A stretch of 64,000 nucleotides of DNA, from assembly GCA_052384575.1 (NCBI GenBank), contig JBQSUQ010000019.1; one strand, written 5' to 3'. This DNA comes from JBQSUQ01 sp052384575. GTDB taxonomy: Bacteria > Pseudomonadota > Gammaproteobacteria > Enterobacterales > Pasteurellaceae. A program made the translations under genes and the position numbers. The notes beneath the pieces are model-generated. The model was given only the letters and a program-made list of their open reading frames with translations, was not told where the DNA came from and ran no database searches. Shown here in pieces: positions 34,054 to 41,938 of the stretch (positions within the stretch are counted from its first letter, which is position 1; every line of letters starts with the position of its first letter).

Positions 34054-35766
34054 TTACCCTTCACAGCTTGAACAAGTACTCAATAGGTTACGGTTAAATA
34101 CCTGTGCTGCACTCATTGAATATTGGTAGTAAATGGATTTTAATCCTAATTCTTCCGCGGTTAAGTATAACTGGTTCAAGTCACGTGCTGGGGTAGATGG
34201 ATGTATCATAATATTGATACTTTGCCCTTGGTCAATATAACGTTGACGCTGTGCGGCTTGTTGAATCACACTTAATTGGCTAATTTCAGAGAAGGTTTTA
34301 AACACATCTTTTTCTTCTGCACTTAATTGTTCTAAATGCTGAACAGAGCCATCGTTGTGTAAAATACTTTCCCAAATTTCCTCACGATCTAATCCTTTCT
34401 CTTGTAATAATTTTTCCAAGAATGGATTTTTATAAACCGTTTTAATTTTCGCCAAATCTTTTACATAGTAATTTGATTTGAACGGTTCCACCGAAGGCGA
34501 AACGCTGCCTAAAATAAAGGAAGAAGATTTCGTCGGTGCAATACTCATTAAAGTCGTATTACGGCGACCATAACCTTTTAACAATTCAGGTTCACCAAAA
34601 CGCTTCGCTAAATCCTGTGAAGCAGCAAGGGTTTTTTCTTGTAATGTTTTGAACACTAAGTTGTTTTTCTGCATGGCTTCAAAGCTATCGAATGCGATGC
34701 CATTTGCTTGCAAATAGCTATGCCATCCCAATACCCCTAAGCCTAAAGCGCGGTGTCTTCTCGCAAACTTATTGGCTTTATTTAAGAATGGAATATCATT
34801 ACTTTTCTCGATGAATTCAGTCATCACAACATCCAAGAAATAAGTTAATACTTCTGGTGCATCTGTGTCTTTCCACTCATCAAAATAAAGTAAATTCATT
34901 GAAGATAAACAACAAACGAAACTTTCATCTGCACTTGCTGGCAACATAATTTCAGTACAAAGATTTGAGGCATGAACCACCATATTTTTATCTTTGTACA
35001 CATCTGGACGACCTGCGTTCGCATTATCTTTAAAGAACAGATAAGGGATACCTGTTTCTGTTTTACGTTGTAATAATTTCGCCCAAATCTGACGTTTGTA
35101 AGGATCGCCGGCTTTCATGCTTTCTAGCCAATCATGTCCTACACATACACCGTAATACATTAATTGGATTGGGTTACCTTCAGTATGAATATCTAACCAT
35201 TCATCAATATCGCCATGTTCAATATCAATATAACCCGCAAATTGACCTTTGCGTGATGTTCCTTGCGAGATAACATCAATTACCGTATCAAATAATTTCG
35301 TGAAATTAAATGAACCGTCAGACTTACCATTATTTTTAATTGCCGAACCACGTGGACGGATATCACCAAAATAAGCCGACGTACCACCACCAATTTTGCT
35401 CATCATGCCAACTTCAGCTGTTGTTTCCATAATATTAAAAATGGAATCGCCAATATAGCTACCAAAACAAGAAATCGGTAAACCGCGATCTAAACCAAAG
35501 TTAGACCAAATAGGTGAAGAAAGAGAGAAATAACCACGCCCCATATAATAGTAGAATTTATCTGCAAAACCTTCTATGCCTAATCGACGTTCAGCATGTT
35601 CTGCAATAAAACGAATACGGTCTAACGCGGTGGTTCCTTCTAATAAGTATCCACGTTGTAAAAATAAACGACTATCGTCATTTAACCATTCAAAGTCAGG
35701 ACGATTTGTATTGGTGTAGCCAAGGTCGAAGAGCTTTGGCTGATGGTAAGCATTAGAATAAGTCAT
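34054..35766 (-). CDS. nrdA: Ribonucleotide reductase alpha subunit, minimal form (putative class Id)
   Basis: This subunit reduces ribonucleotides to deoxyribonucleotides. At 570 residues it is much shorter than E. coli NrdA (761) and has no N-terminal ATP-cone. Catalytic residues are in place: Cys100 in LPISCFGSYIG, the SNLCTEIML motif with Asn268, Cys270 and Glu272, the second redox Cys in VCCLSSMNL, and the C-terminal CSSCEG pair for re-reduction. The ATG overlaps the end of nrdB by 14 bases. This cone-less architecture is that of class Id enzymes described from Flavobacterium and Actinobacillus; the class assignment rests on the architecture and the partner subunit, not on biochemistry. 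A second, conventional reductase may exist elsewhere. Confidence 0.9.
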   Translation of the reverse strand: MTYSNAYHQPKLFDLGYTNTNRPDFEWLNDDSRLFLQRGYLLEGTTALDRIRFIAEHAERRLGIEGFADKFYYYMGRGYFSLSSPIWSNFGLDRGLPISCFGSYIGDSIFNIMETTAEVGMMSKIGGGTSAYFGDIRPRGSAIKNNGKSDGSFNFTKLFDTVIDVISQGTSRKGQFAGYIDIEHGDIDEWLDIHTEGNPIQLMYYGVCVGHDWLESMKAGDPYKRQIWAKLLQRKTETGIPYLFFKDNANAGRPDVYKDKNMVVHASNLCTEIMLPASADESFVCCLSSMNLLYFDEWKDTDAPEVLTYFLDVVMTEFIEKSNDIPFLNKANKFARRHRALGLGVLGWHSYLQANGIAFDSFEAMQKNNLVFKTLQEKTLAASQDLAKRFGEPELLKGYGRRNTTLMSIAPTKSSSFILGSVSPSVEPFKSNYYVKDLAKIKTVYKNPFLEKLLQEKGLDREEIWESILHNDGSVQHLEQLSAEEKDVFKTFSEISQLSVIQQAAQRQRYIDQGQSINIMIHPSTPARDLNQLYLTAEELGLKSIYYQYSMSAAQVFNRNLLSTCSSCEG

Positions 35767-36730
35767 CGGCGGTAATCTGTTTCATTTTTTTACTATAATC
35801 GGTACTACGTTTGTTAAAGAAATCTGTTTCTTTAGTGGACAGAATTTCAATATCAAACCACTCGGTTTCTTTTAATAAAGTCGGATTGATATCATGTGGC
35901 GGTTCCAATCCTAAGATCATTAAAGAATTGTTATAACGACTCTTAATATAATTCGCTACCGTTTCCTTACTGATAAAGCTCAAATCGCCACCTTCAAAAA
36001 TCCAATCTAAAATACCGCACTCTGCTTCAAATGCTTGATCAGAAAGTTGTTTTAATTCAGCAAAGAATTGATCATCAAATAAATCTGGGTGTTCGTCACG
36101 TAAAATTTCATATAACGCGATACCAAAACGACCATGAATTTCTTCTTCTTTAGAGGTTGCTTCCACCGCATTAGAAATACCTTTAAACAAGTTTTTATGC
36201 TTATTAAAAGACATCATAATTAAGAATTGGCCAAACAAAGAAATATGCTCAACAAATAAAGAGAAAAGAACAAGTGATAAAACAAATTCGCCCTTGCCTG
36301 CGTCTTTATCGCGCATAAAGCTTTCCATATAACGAATACGGTTCATTAATGGCTCAATGTCTTGAATTTGAGCAAACATATCGTTTAAACCCAACTTCTC
36401 CAACAAGAAAGAATACGCATCTTTATGACGAACTTCTGATTCTGCGAATGTACCACCTACATCATCCATTTCTGGTTTTGGGAAATAGCGATAAAGTTCG
36501 CCCCAGAAACGTTTTACATTCACTTCTACTTGCGAAATCGCTAGCATAGCTCGGGTTAACACATGACGTTCATGATCATTAATCGTTGTACGATAATCTT
36601 GAATATCACCAGTGAAATTAAATTCCGTATGTAGCCAATAAGAATGACGAATCGCATCCTTAAACTCAAGCAACTCAGGGTACTCATAAGGCTTAATGTT
36701 TAAGCGTTTTTCAAAAATATTTCTGGACAT
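35753..36730 (-). CDS. nrdB: Ribonucleotide reductase beta subunit (putative class Id, dimanganese)
   Basis: The 325-residue radical-generating subunit has a ferritin-like fold. The metal ligands can be placed: Glu69 (QVEVN), Glu99 and His102 (ESEVRH), Glu161 (FVEH), and Glu196 with His199 (EEEIH). The first ligand is Glu, not the Asp of class Ia, and the spacing is close to that of the Flavobacterium class Id beta. Tyr106 is present near the site. Class Id enzymes use a Mn pair oxidised by superoxide and need no flavodoxin partner; none is seen nearby. It is the first gene of nrdBA and has NrdR-like boxes upstream. Confidence 0.9.
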   Translation of the reverse strand: MSRNIFEKRLNIKPYEYPELLEFKDAIRHSYWLHTEFNFTGDIQDYRTTINDHERHVLTRAMLAISQVEVNVKRFWGELYRYFPKPEMDDVGGTFAESEVRHKDAYSFLLEKLGLNDMFAQIQDIEPLMNRIRYMESFMRDKDAGKGEFVLSLVLFSLFVEHISLFGQFLIMMSFNKHKNLFKGISNAVEATSKEEEIHGRFGIALYEILRDEHPDLFDDQFFAELKQLSDQAFEAECGILDWIFEGGDLSFISKETVANYIKSRYNNSLMILGLEPPHDINPTLLKETEWFDIEILSTKETDFFNKRSTDYSKKMKQITADDLF

Positions 36731-36861
36731 AGGCGTTCACTTATTTTGAGCTGTAAATGGGCATTATTTTAGGTAAAAAAAAGTTGATGAACAAGACTTG
36801 ACAACGCATTATTCCAGTAGATAGGTATTAGACAATTGATTTATAACGAAAAATATTTTTT

Positions 36862-36907
36862 GGCATATATATGGTGTTTTTATATCAACAACCACTAGAT
36901 ATAGTAT
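36862..36907 (-). promoter_or_regulatory. Tandem NrdR-like boxes upstream of nrdB
   Basis: On the minus strand ATACTATATCTAGTGG (36907-36892) matches the NrdR box ACACWATATATWGTGT at 13 of 16 positions, and ACACCATATATATGCC (36877-36862) at 10 of 16. The boxes are 30 bases apart, close to the usual 31-32 for NrdR pairs. They lie about 130-175 bases before nrdB, on its side of the deoX terminator. Confidence 0.6.
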
Positions 36908-36916
36908 TGAACAAAC

Positions 36917-36946
36917 AAAAAGTGCGGTTAAAAACACCGCACTTTC
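36917..36946 (-). terminator. Terminator of deoKPX, inverted uptake-signal pair
   Basis: AAAGTGCGGT (36919-36928) and ACCGCACTTT (36936-36945) form a 10-bp stem with a 7-base loop, 27 bases after the end of deoX. Confidence 0.8.
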
Positions 36947-36972
36947 TATTAGAAATCCGATGAGGATTTAAG

Positions 36973-37989
36973 TTATTCCTCAATACCTGTTGTCACAGTA
37001 AAGTGTCTTGTTTCATGAGGTTGTAATTTAATTAAAGCCCCTGATTTTTCAGCAGCAAGATAGCCCTCTGGGCGACAGGTTGCTGGTAAAACAAAAGCAC
37101 CTACTTGTTGATCAGCATTATATAAAATCCAACGTGTCGCATAATTAAATTGACTTGATGAGAATTTCGCCAAATAATTATGACCTTTTGGAGAATGCAT
37201 ACGATATTCCAAGTTCTCTTGATATTGTTGCAAATTATCCATAAAGAACACAATTTCTGGATTATATAGCTCATCATTTTCCAATGCATCAAGGCGATAT
37301 TTTCCTTGATTAATCTGCTCATTGAAGGCTAACCACTCTGGTGTTGGTTTAACATGACCAGGAATAGTTTGGCGTAATTGCACCGCACTATCAGGAATAT
37401 TTTGGCTAAATGTTGCACCATGTTCATAACAATAATTCATGTGACACATATATTGTAATGGCATTTCTACGCTTGCCAAATTGGTCACTTTCATATTGAT
37501 ATCAAATAATGAACTGTCCGCTTTTAAAACAACTTCTGGTTCAGCTAAATAATGGTCACCAAATCCTTTTACATACTCAACCTGACCACCTACACCTAAT
37601 GAATCTTCATCAATAACTAACCAAATTTTATCCATCGCAGCACATGGCATTTCGCCATGTAAAGGATGATCATCTTCAGGGCTAGGGCAACCATTGCGAA
37701 TTAATCCAGAGTGGAAGGCAAAGCAACCATAAGTATCAATAATAACGGATCCCTGTTTAGGCTCGCTGAACATATTTTTCATTTTCAGGGTTTGCCCATT
37801 AAATTCAGCATCCCAAATAATTTGTCCATAAAAAGGTAGTACAGTGATAAAACCTTTGCTATTAATTAGTTTGATTGCTTCTATCCCTGAATCATATTTA
37901 AAACTCACCGCACTTAGCTTGTCATTTTTAAAAATAACACGTTCTTTCTCACTAAACTGTTCTTTACAGAGATAAATATAACTTTTCAT
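36973..37989 (-). CDS. deoX: DUF4432 aldose-1-epimerase-like protein (DeoX-like)
   Basis: The 338-residue protein has the galactose-mutarotase beta-sandwich fold typical of DUF4432: PFYGQIIWDAEFNGQTLKMK, SGLIRNGCPSPEDDHPLHGE with the conserved Gly-rich loop and His, MQLYMC-like PLQYMCHMNYCYEHGATF, and PEGYLAAEKSGAL. In Salmonella the deoQKPX locus carries a DUF4432 gene beside deoxyribokinase and permease, and a mutarotase role fits. ATG 37989 has GGAGGG upstream; the ATG at 38004 overlaps the RBS. It is the third gene of the leftward deoKPX operon. Confidence 0.8.
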   Translation of the reverse strand: MKSYIYLCKEQFSEKERVIFKNDKLSAVSFKYDSGIEAIKLINSKGFITVLPFYGQIIWDAEFNGQTLKMKNMFSEPKQGSVIIDTYGCFAFHSGLIRNGCPSPEDDHPLHGEMPCAAMDKIWLVIDEDSLGVGGQVEYVKGFGDHYLAEPEVVLKADSSLFDINMKVTNLASVEMPLQYMCHMNYCYEHGATFSQNIPDSAVQLRQTIPGHVKPTPEWLAFNEQINQGKYRLDALENDELYNPEIVFFMDNLQQYQENLEYRMHSPKGHNYLAKFSSSQFNYATRWILYNADQQVGAFVLPATCRPEGYLAAEKSGALIKLQPHETRHFTVTTGIEE

Positions 37990-38003
37990 CTTATCCCTCC
38001 TCA

Positions 38004-39293
38004 TTAAGCGTTATTTTTTAATTTGCCGTAGAAATAATAACCTACATAGGCAAAGCATAATAATGGCACAACAAAGGCTAATTGAAGTGAACCAACAGAA
38101 TCTGATACATAACCATGAATTGCTGGAACAACTGCTGCACCAATGATAGACATAACAACTACTGCGCCACCCACTTCACGATGTTCTTGTGATACGGTAC
38201 CTAATACGGAAGCATAAATTGTCGCCCAGCATGGCCCAAATAAAACGCTAGCAAAAATAGCAGCATAAACAGCAGAGAAATCATGCACAAAAGCCGTATA
38301 ACCAAGCGTAATAACACCTAAAATAGAATACCAAAGTAATACTAAATCAGATTTGAATTTGGTCATTAAGAAGTTAGCAATAAATTTACCAACAAAGAAA
38401 CCAATGAAACTGTACACCATGAAGTTAGACGCATCACGCTCATTCATATCACTTAAATTTAATGCTAGACGAATAGTGAATGACCACACTGCAACTTGCA
38501 TACCAACATACAAGAATTGAGCCACAATTCCTTTCTTAAAGGCTGAATTACCTGCTAAATATTTTAATGTATCAGTAAATTTAACTTCTGATTTGGCGTT
38601 ACCCGCATTTGCTACTTTACATTTCGGGAATTGTGTAACTAAGAATAAAATGGTTACGGCAATTAATACAAAAATCAGATACTTATATGGCTGTAATGTA
38701 TGCTCTAACATTGAAAGTTTGAAATTATGGATTTGTTCTGGCGTCATTCCTGCCATTTGTTCTTCAAGGCTTGCACCTTCTTGGAAAATTAAATATTTAC
38801 CTAATAAAATCCCTGCAATCGCACCAATTGGGTAGAATGTTTGGCTAATATTCAAACGTAATGTAGCGTAATCCTTATGACCAATCATTGAACTATATGT
38901 GTTCGCAGATGTTTCTAAGAAACTTAAACCAATAGCGATAGAGAAAATAGCGGCTAAGAACATGGTATAAGTTGCCATATGAGAAGCAGGATAGAACATT
39001 GAACAACCTGCAATATATAGCGTTAAACCAATCAAAATGGCAATCTTATAGCTTGTTTTCTTAATAACTAAAGACGCAGGAATTGCAATTAAGAAATAAC
39101 CTCCATAAAACGCACTTTGTACTAAGGCGCTAGCAAAATCACTTAATGTGAATACGCTCTTAAATTGTGTAATTAAAATATCATTCAAACTTGCTGCGGC
39201 TCCCCATAATGGAAATAAGCAAGACAATAAAATAAATTGAAAAATAGGGGTCTTATTAAGATAGCCATCTGGCATTTGTTGTATATCTTTCAT
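38004..39293 (-). CDS. deoP: MFS sugar permease, FucP family (DeoP-like)
   Basis: The 429-residue protein has 12 hydrophobic segments and FucP-type motifs: FPLWGAAASLNDILITQFK, SALVQSAFYGGYFLIAIPAS, GLSFLETSANTYSSMIG, and NISQTFYPIGAIAGILLGKY. In Salmonella DeoP, of the same family, imports 2-deoxy-D-ribose. ATG 39293 has AAGGAG 6 bases upstream; the ATG at 39308 is not used. It follows the kinase gene and precedes the DUF4432 gene. Fucose transport is excluded by context, since no fucose genes are near. Confidence 0.85.
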   Translation of the reverse strand: MKDIQQMPDGYLNKTPIFQFILLSCLFPLWGAAASLNDILITQFKSVFTLSDFASALVQSAFYGGYFLIAIPASLVIKKTSYKIAILIGLTLYIAGCSMFYPASHMATYTMFLAAIFSIAIGLSFLETSANTYSSMIGHKDYATLRLNISQTFYPIGAIAGILLGKYLIFQEGASLEEQMAGMTPEQIHNFKLSMLEHTLQPYKYLIFVLIAVTILFLVTQFPKCKVANAGNAKSEVKFTDTLKYLAGNSAFKKGIVAQFLYVGMQVAVWSFTIRLALNLSDMNERDASNFMVYSFIGFFVGKFIANFLMTKFKSDLVLLWYSILGVITLGYTAFVHDFSAVYAAIFASVLFGPCWATIYASVLGTVSQEHREVGGAVVVMSIIGAAVVPAIHGYVSDSVGSLQLAFVVPLLCFAYVGYYFYGKLKNNA

Positions 39294-39308
39294 GATATGC
39301 TCCTTCAT

Positions 39309-40229
39309 TTATTGTGCTGTTTTTTGGAATTTCTCAAATTCTTCTTTATTAGGATAAGAGGATTGCGTTCCTTGACCGGTTACGCTATAAGCTGAATAAA
39401 GCGAAGCCATTTGCATTGATTTCTCAACATCGCCCGTTGCAATATAGTAGCGAGAGAAGCAACCAATAAAGGCATCACCGGCACCACTGGTATCAATCGC
39501 ATTCACTTTATGTGGTGCAATATGTGTTACTTCGTTTCCGCGCAACCAAACAGAACCTTTTTCACCCAATGTCACAATGAGATTTTTCAAGCCTTTTGAT
39601 AATAGGCTATTCGCTGCCGCTTGAATTTGCTCCATTGTTTGTACCGGCATGCCTGTTAAAATTTCTAGCTCAGTTTCATTTGGCATAAAGAAATCACACT
39701 TACAAGCGTAATCAATATCTAATTCTTTGCTTGCTGGTGCTGGATTTAAAATGACTGGAATATGATGTTTATTGGCAAAATCAATTGCGTAATAGACCGT
39801 TTCTAATGGAATTTCCAATTGTAAAATAAATAACTTACAATTTTTTAACCGCGCTTCTGCACGATCAATGTCAGCAGGTTTTAAATGAGAATTAGCACCC
39901 TTAATAATTAAAATGCGGTTTTGTGAAGACTGATCAACAAAAATAGGTGCCACACCACTTGATACGCCTGGTACTTTTTCAACAAATTCTGTATCTACGC
40001 CATAGTGTTGAAAATTACGAATGGTGTTGTCAGCAAAAATATCATCACCGACTTTTGTCATCATCATAACCGATGCACCCAATTTAGCCGCTGCAATAGC
40101 TTGATTCGCGCCTTTACCGCCACAGCCCATTTTGAAATCAGGAGCTTCTAGTGTTTCTCCCATTTTTGGCATCTCATTGATATAAGCAATAAGATCCACC
40201 ATGTTAGAACCAATAACAGCAATATCCAT
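39309..40229 (-). CDS. deoK: Ribokinase-family kinase, likely deoxyribokinase
   Basis: The 306-residue PfkB-family enzyme has MDIAVIGSNMVDLIAYINEM, the sugar-binding MGCGGKGANQAIAAAKLG, and the catalytic DTSGAGDAFIGCFSRY. Deoxyribokinase and ribokinase are close relatives. The next gene is a DeoP-type permease and the divergent gene is deoC, so I favour 2-deoxy-D-ribose as substrate, giving 2-deoxyribose-5-phosphate. RBS GAGGAGGTATG precedes the ATG. A plain ribokinase (rbsK) role cannot be excluded. Confidence 0.82.
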   Translation of the reverse strand: MDIAVIGSNMVDLIAYINEMPKMGETLEAPDFKMGCGGKGANQAIAAAKLGASVMMMTKVGDDIFADNTIRNFQHYGVDTEFVEKVPGVSSGVAPIFVDQSSQNRILIIKGANSHLKPADIDRAEARLKNCKLFILQLEIPLETVYYAIDFANKHHIPVILNPAPASKELDIDYACKCDFFMPNETELEILTGMPVQTMEQIQAAANSLLSKGLKNLIVTLGEKGSVWLRGNEVTHIAPHKVNAIDTSGAGDAFIGCFSRYYIATGDVEKSMQMASLYSAYSVTGQGTQSSYPNKEEFEKFQKTAQ

Positions 40230-40250
40230 ACATACCTCCTCGATTAATAA

Positions 40251-40266
40251 TGTTATAATTAGAACA
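40251..40266. promoter_or_regulatory. DeoR-like operator 1
   Basis: TGTTATAATTAGAACA matches the E. coli DeoR operator TGTTAGAATTCTAACA at 13 of 16 positions. It lies 22 bases upstream of the kinase start. Confidence 0.6.
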
Positions 40267-40281
40267 ATTATTGGATGTTTT

Positions 40282-40297
40282 TAGTATAATTCAAACA
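40282..40297. promoter_or_regulatory. DeoR-like operator 2
   Basis: TAGTATAATTCAAACA matches the DeoR operator at 12 of 16 positions, 31 bases from operator 1 (three helical turns). It overlaps a TATAAT string. Confidence 0.45.
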
Positions 40298-40309
40298 AAA
40301 TGTTAAAAA

Positions 40310-40325
40310 AGTGACATTCATCACA
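40310..40325. promoter_or_regulatory. CRP site placed for class II activation of deoC
   Basis: AGTGA CATTCA TCACA matches 9 of 10 CRP core positions. A possible -10 (TATCAT, 40346-40351) gives a start near 40358, putting the site centre at about -41, the class II position. Confidence 0.65.
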
Positions 40326-40401
40326 GTTTTAAAATTTTTTTGATGTATCATATAAAAAAGTTAAAATAAATCATCTCAACTCGTTTTAAGGAGACATTAC
40401 T

Positions 40402-41076
40402 ATGCAAGCAAGTCAAATTGCACAATTCATTGACCATACTGCTTTAACAGCAGAGAAAACAGAAGCAGACATCCTACAATTATGCCAAGAGGCCATTGAC
40501 AATCATTTCTTCTCTGTCTGCATAAATTCAGCTTACATTCCTCTTGCAAAACAAAAACTTCAGAATACAAATGTGAAAATCTGCACAGTTGTAGGTTTCC
40601 CTCTTGGTGCAAATTTACCTTCAGTAAAAGCCTTTGAAGCACAACAATCTATTGCAGAAGGTGCGGAAGAAGTGGATATGGTGATTAATGTTGGCTGGAT
40701 CAAATCCAATAAATGGGACGATGTAAGAGCTGACATCCAAACTGTTTTAGAAGCTTGCCAAGGCGTTACCTTAAAAGTAATTTTAGAAACTTGCTTACTC
40801 ACCAAAGAAGAAATCGTTAAAGCCTGTGAAATTTGTCGAGATCTCAATGTAGGCTTTGTGAAAACCTCTACAGGCTTTAATAAAGGTGGCGCAACTGTAG
40901 AAGACATCGCACTTATGCGTAAAACCGTTGGTGAAAAATTAGGTGTGAAAGCCTCTGGTGGGGTACGTGATACTGAAACCGCCATTGCGATGATTAATGC
41001 AGGTGCAACGCGAATTGGTGCAAGCGCAGGGATTGCTATTATTAAAGGTTTGAAGGACAATAGTAGCACCTACTAA
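40402..41076 (+). CDS. deoC: 2-Deoxyribose-5-phosphate aldolase
   Basis: DeoC cleaves 2-deoxyribose-5-phosphate to acetaldehyde and glyceraldehyde-3-phosphate. The 224-residue product has the Schiff-base Lys154 in FVKTSTGF, EVDMVINVG with Asp92, and the second active-site Lys183 in VKASGGVRD. RBS AAGGAGACATT precedes the ATG. It is divergent from the deoxyribose uptake genes and followed 20 bases later by deoR, so the locus covers uptake to cleavage. Housekeeping nucleoside catabolism may use the same enzyme. Confidence 0.95.
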   Translation: MQASQIAQFIDHTALTAEKTEADILQLCQEAIDNHFFSVCINSAYIPLAKQKLQNTNVKICTVVGFPLGANLPSVKAFEAQQSIAEGAEEVDMVINVGWIKSNKWDDVRADIQTVLEACQGVTLKVILETCLLTKEEIVKACEICRDLNVGFVKTSTGFNKGGATVEDIALMRKTVGEKLGVKASGGVRDTETAIAMINAGATRIGASAGIAIIKGLKDNSSTY

Positions 41077-41096
41077 AGCAAAATAGGAGCAGCAAA

Positions 41097-41849
41097 ATGG
41101 ATAAAAAAATACAATCACGTATTCAAAAGTTAGAATTTTTGCTTAAACAAATGGATAAAATCCATTTACGCGATGCGGCAAATATTCTGAATGTGTCAGA
41201 AATGACAATTCGTCGTGATTTAAATGCCCATTCTGGCTCCATTTTGTTGCTTGGTGGCTATATTGTAAAAGATTTACAAAAAAGTAATGAACATAGCTAC
41301 CAAATCTTTGAACATGAAAATAAACATATTGCAGAAAAAATGGAAATTGGACGGCTCGCTGCGAATCTTATTGAAGAAGGTGATGTCGTCTTTTTTGACT
41401 GTGGTTCTACCATTCCTTTCATTGCCTCTCAAATAGATTCTTCGCTAAAATTCACCGCACTTTGTTGCTCTATTAACACTTTCCTCATTTTACAAGAAAA
41501 GCCTAACTGCGACGTGATTTTATGTGGCGGCAATTATTCACGCCATAATTCTTTCTTAACGCCGATCCAATTAAACAATGAGCTTGATGCAATTTGCACC
41601 GATAAAGCCTTTATTTCCGCTGCCGGCGTGGACCTTCAACAAGGTGTAACTTGTTTTAATTTTGAAGAAGCGAAAACAAAACATAAAGCAATGGCGAAAA
41701 CCAAACAAGCCATTTTAATTTTTGATCATTCTAAGTTGCATAAAGTACAGAAAGCTTATGTTGCTAATGTCAATCAATTTGACTTACTCATTTCTGAACA
41801 AGCGCTGCCTGACGCCTTTGGTGATATTAAACAAATTTATACGAAATAA
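41097..41849 (+). CDS. deoR: Deoxyribose operon repressor DeoR
   Basis: The 250-residue protein follows E. coli DeoR through most of its length. The N-terminal winged HTH is visible as IHLRDAANILNVSEMTIRRD, followed by NAHSGSILLLGGYIV; the sugar-phosphate sensor includes VVFFDCGSTIPFIA, CSINTFLILQEKPNCDVILC, AAGVDLQQGVTCFNFEEA and ILIFDHSKLHKV. DeoR senses deoxyribose-5-phosphate. Two operator-like sequences lie in the upstream divergent region. It follows deoC in one operon. Confidence 0.92.
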   Translation: MDKKIQSRIQKLEFLLKQMDKIHLRDAANILNVSEMTIRRDLNAHSGSILLLGGYIVKDLQKSNEHSYQIFEHENKHIAEKMEIGRLAANLIEEGDVVFFDCGSTIPFIASQIDSSLKFTALCCSINTFLILQEKPNCDVILCGGNYSRHNSFLTPIQLNNELDAICTDKAFISAAGVDLQQGVTCFNFEEAKTKHKAMAKTKQAILIFDHSKLHKVQKAYVANVNQFDLLISEQALPDAFGDIKQIYTK

Positions 41850-41938
41850 GCCAATTACCGCTTTCTATAATTGCGCATTACCCTGTTAGAAAGTAAACTA
41901 AGGGCAATAAATATAAATCTGTCCGAATATAAACACCA

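Noticed and set aside
38004..39293. L-fucose permease FucP
   Set aside because: The family is FucP, but fucose isomerase, kinase and aldolase genes are absent, while deoxyribose genes flank it on both sides.
40560..41069. 169-codon minus-strand frame over deoC
   Set aside because: The plus strand is a clear DeoC with its catalytic lysine; the opposite frame lacks an RBS and known domain.
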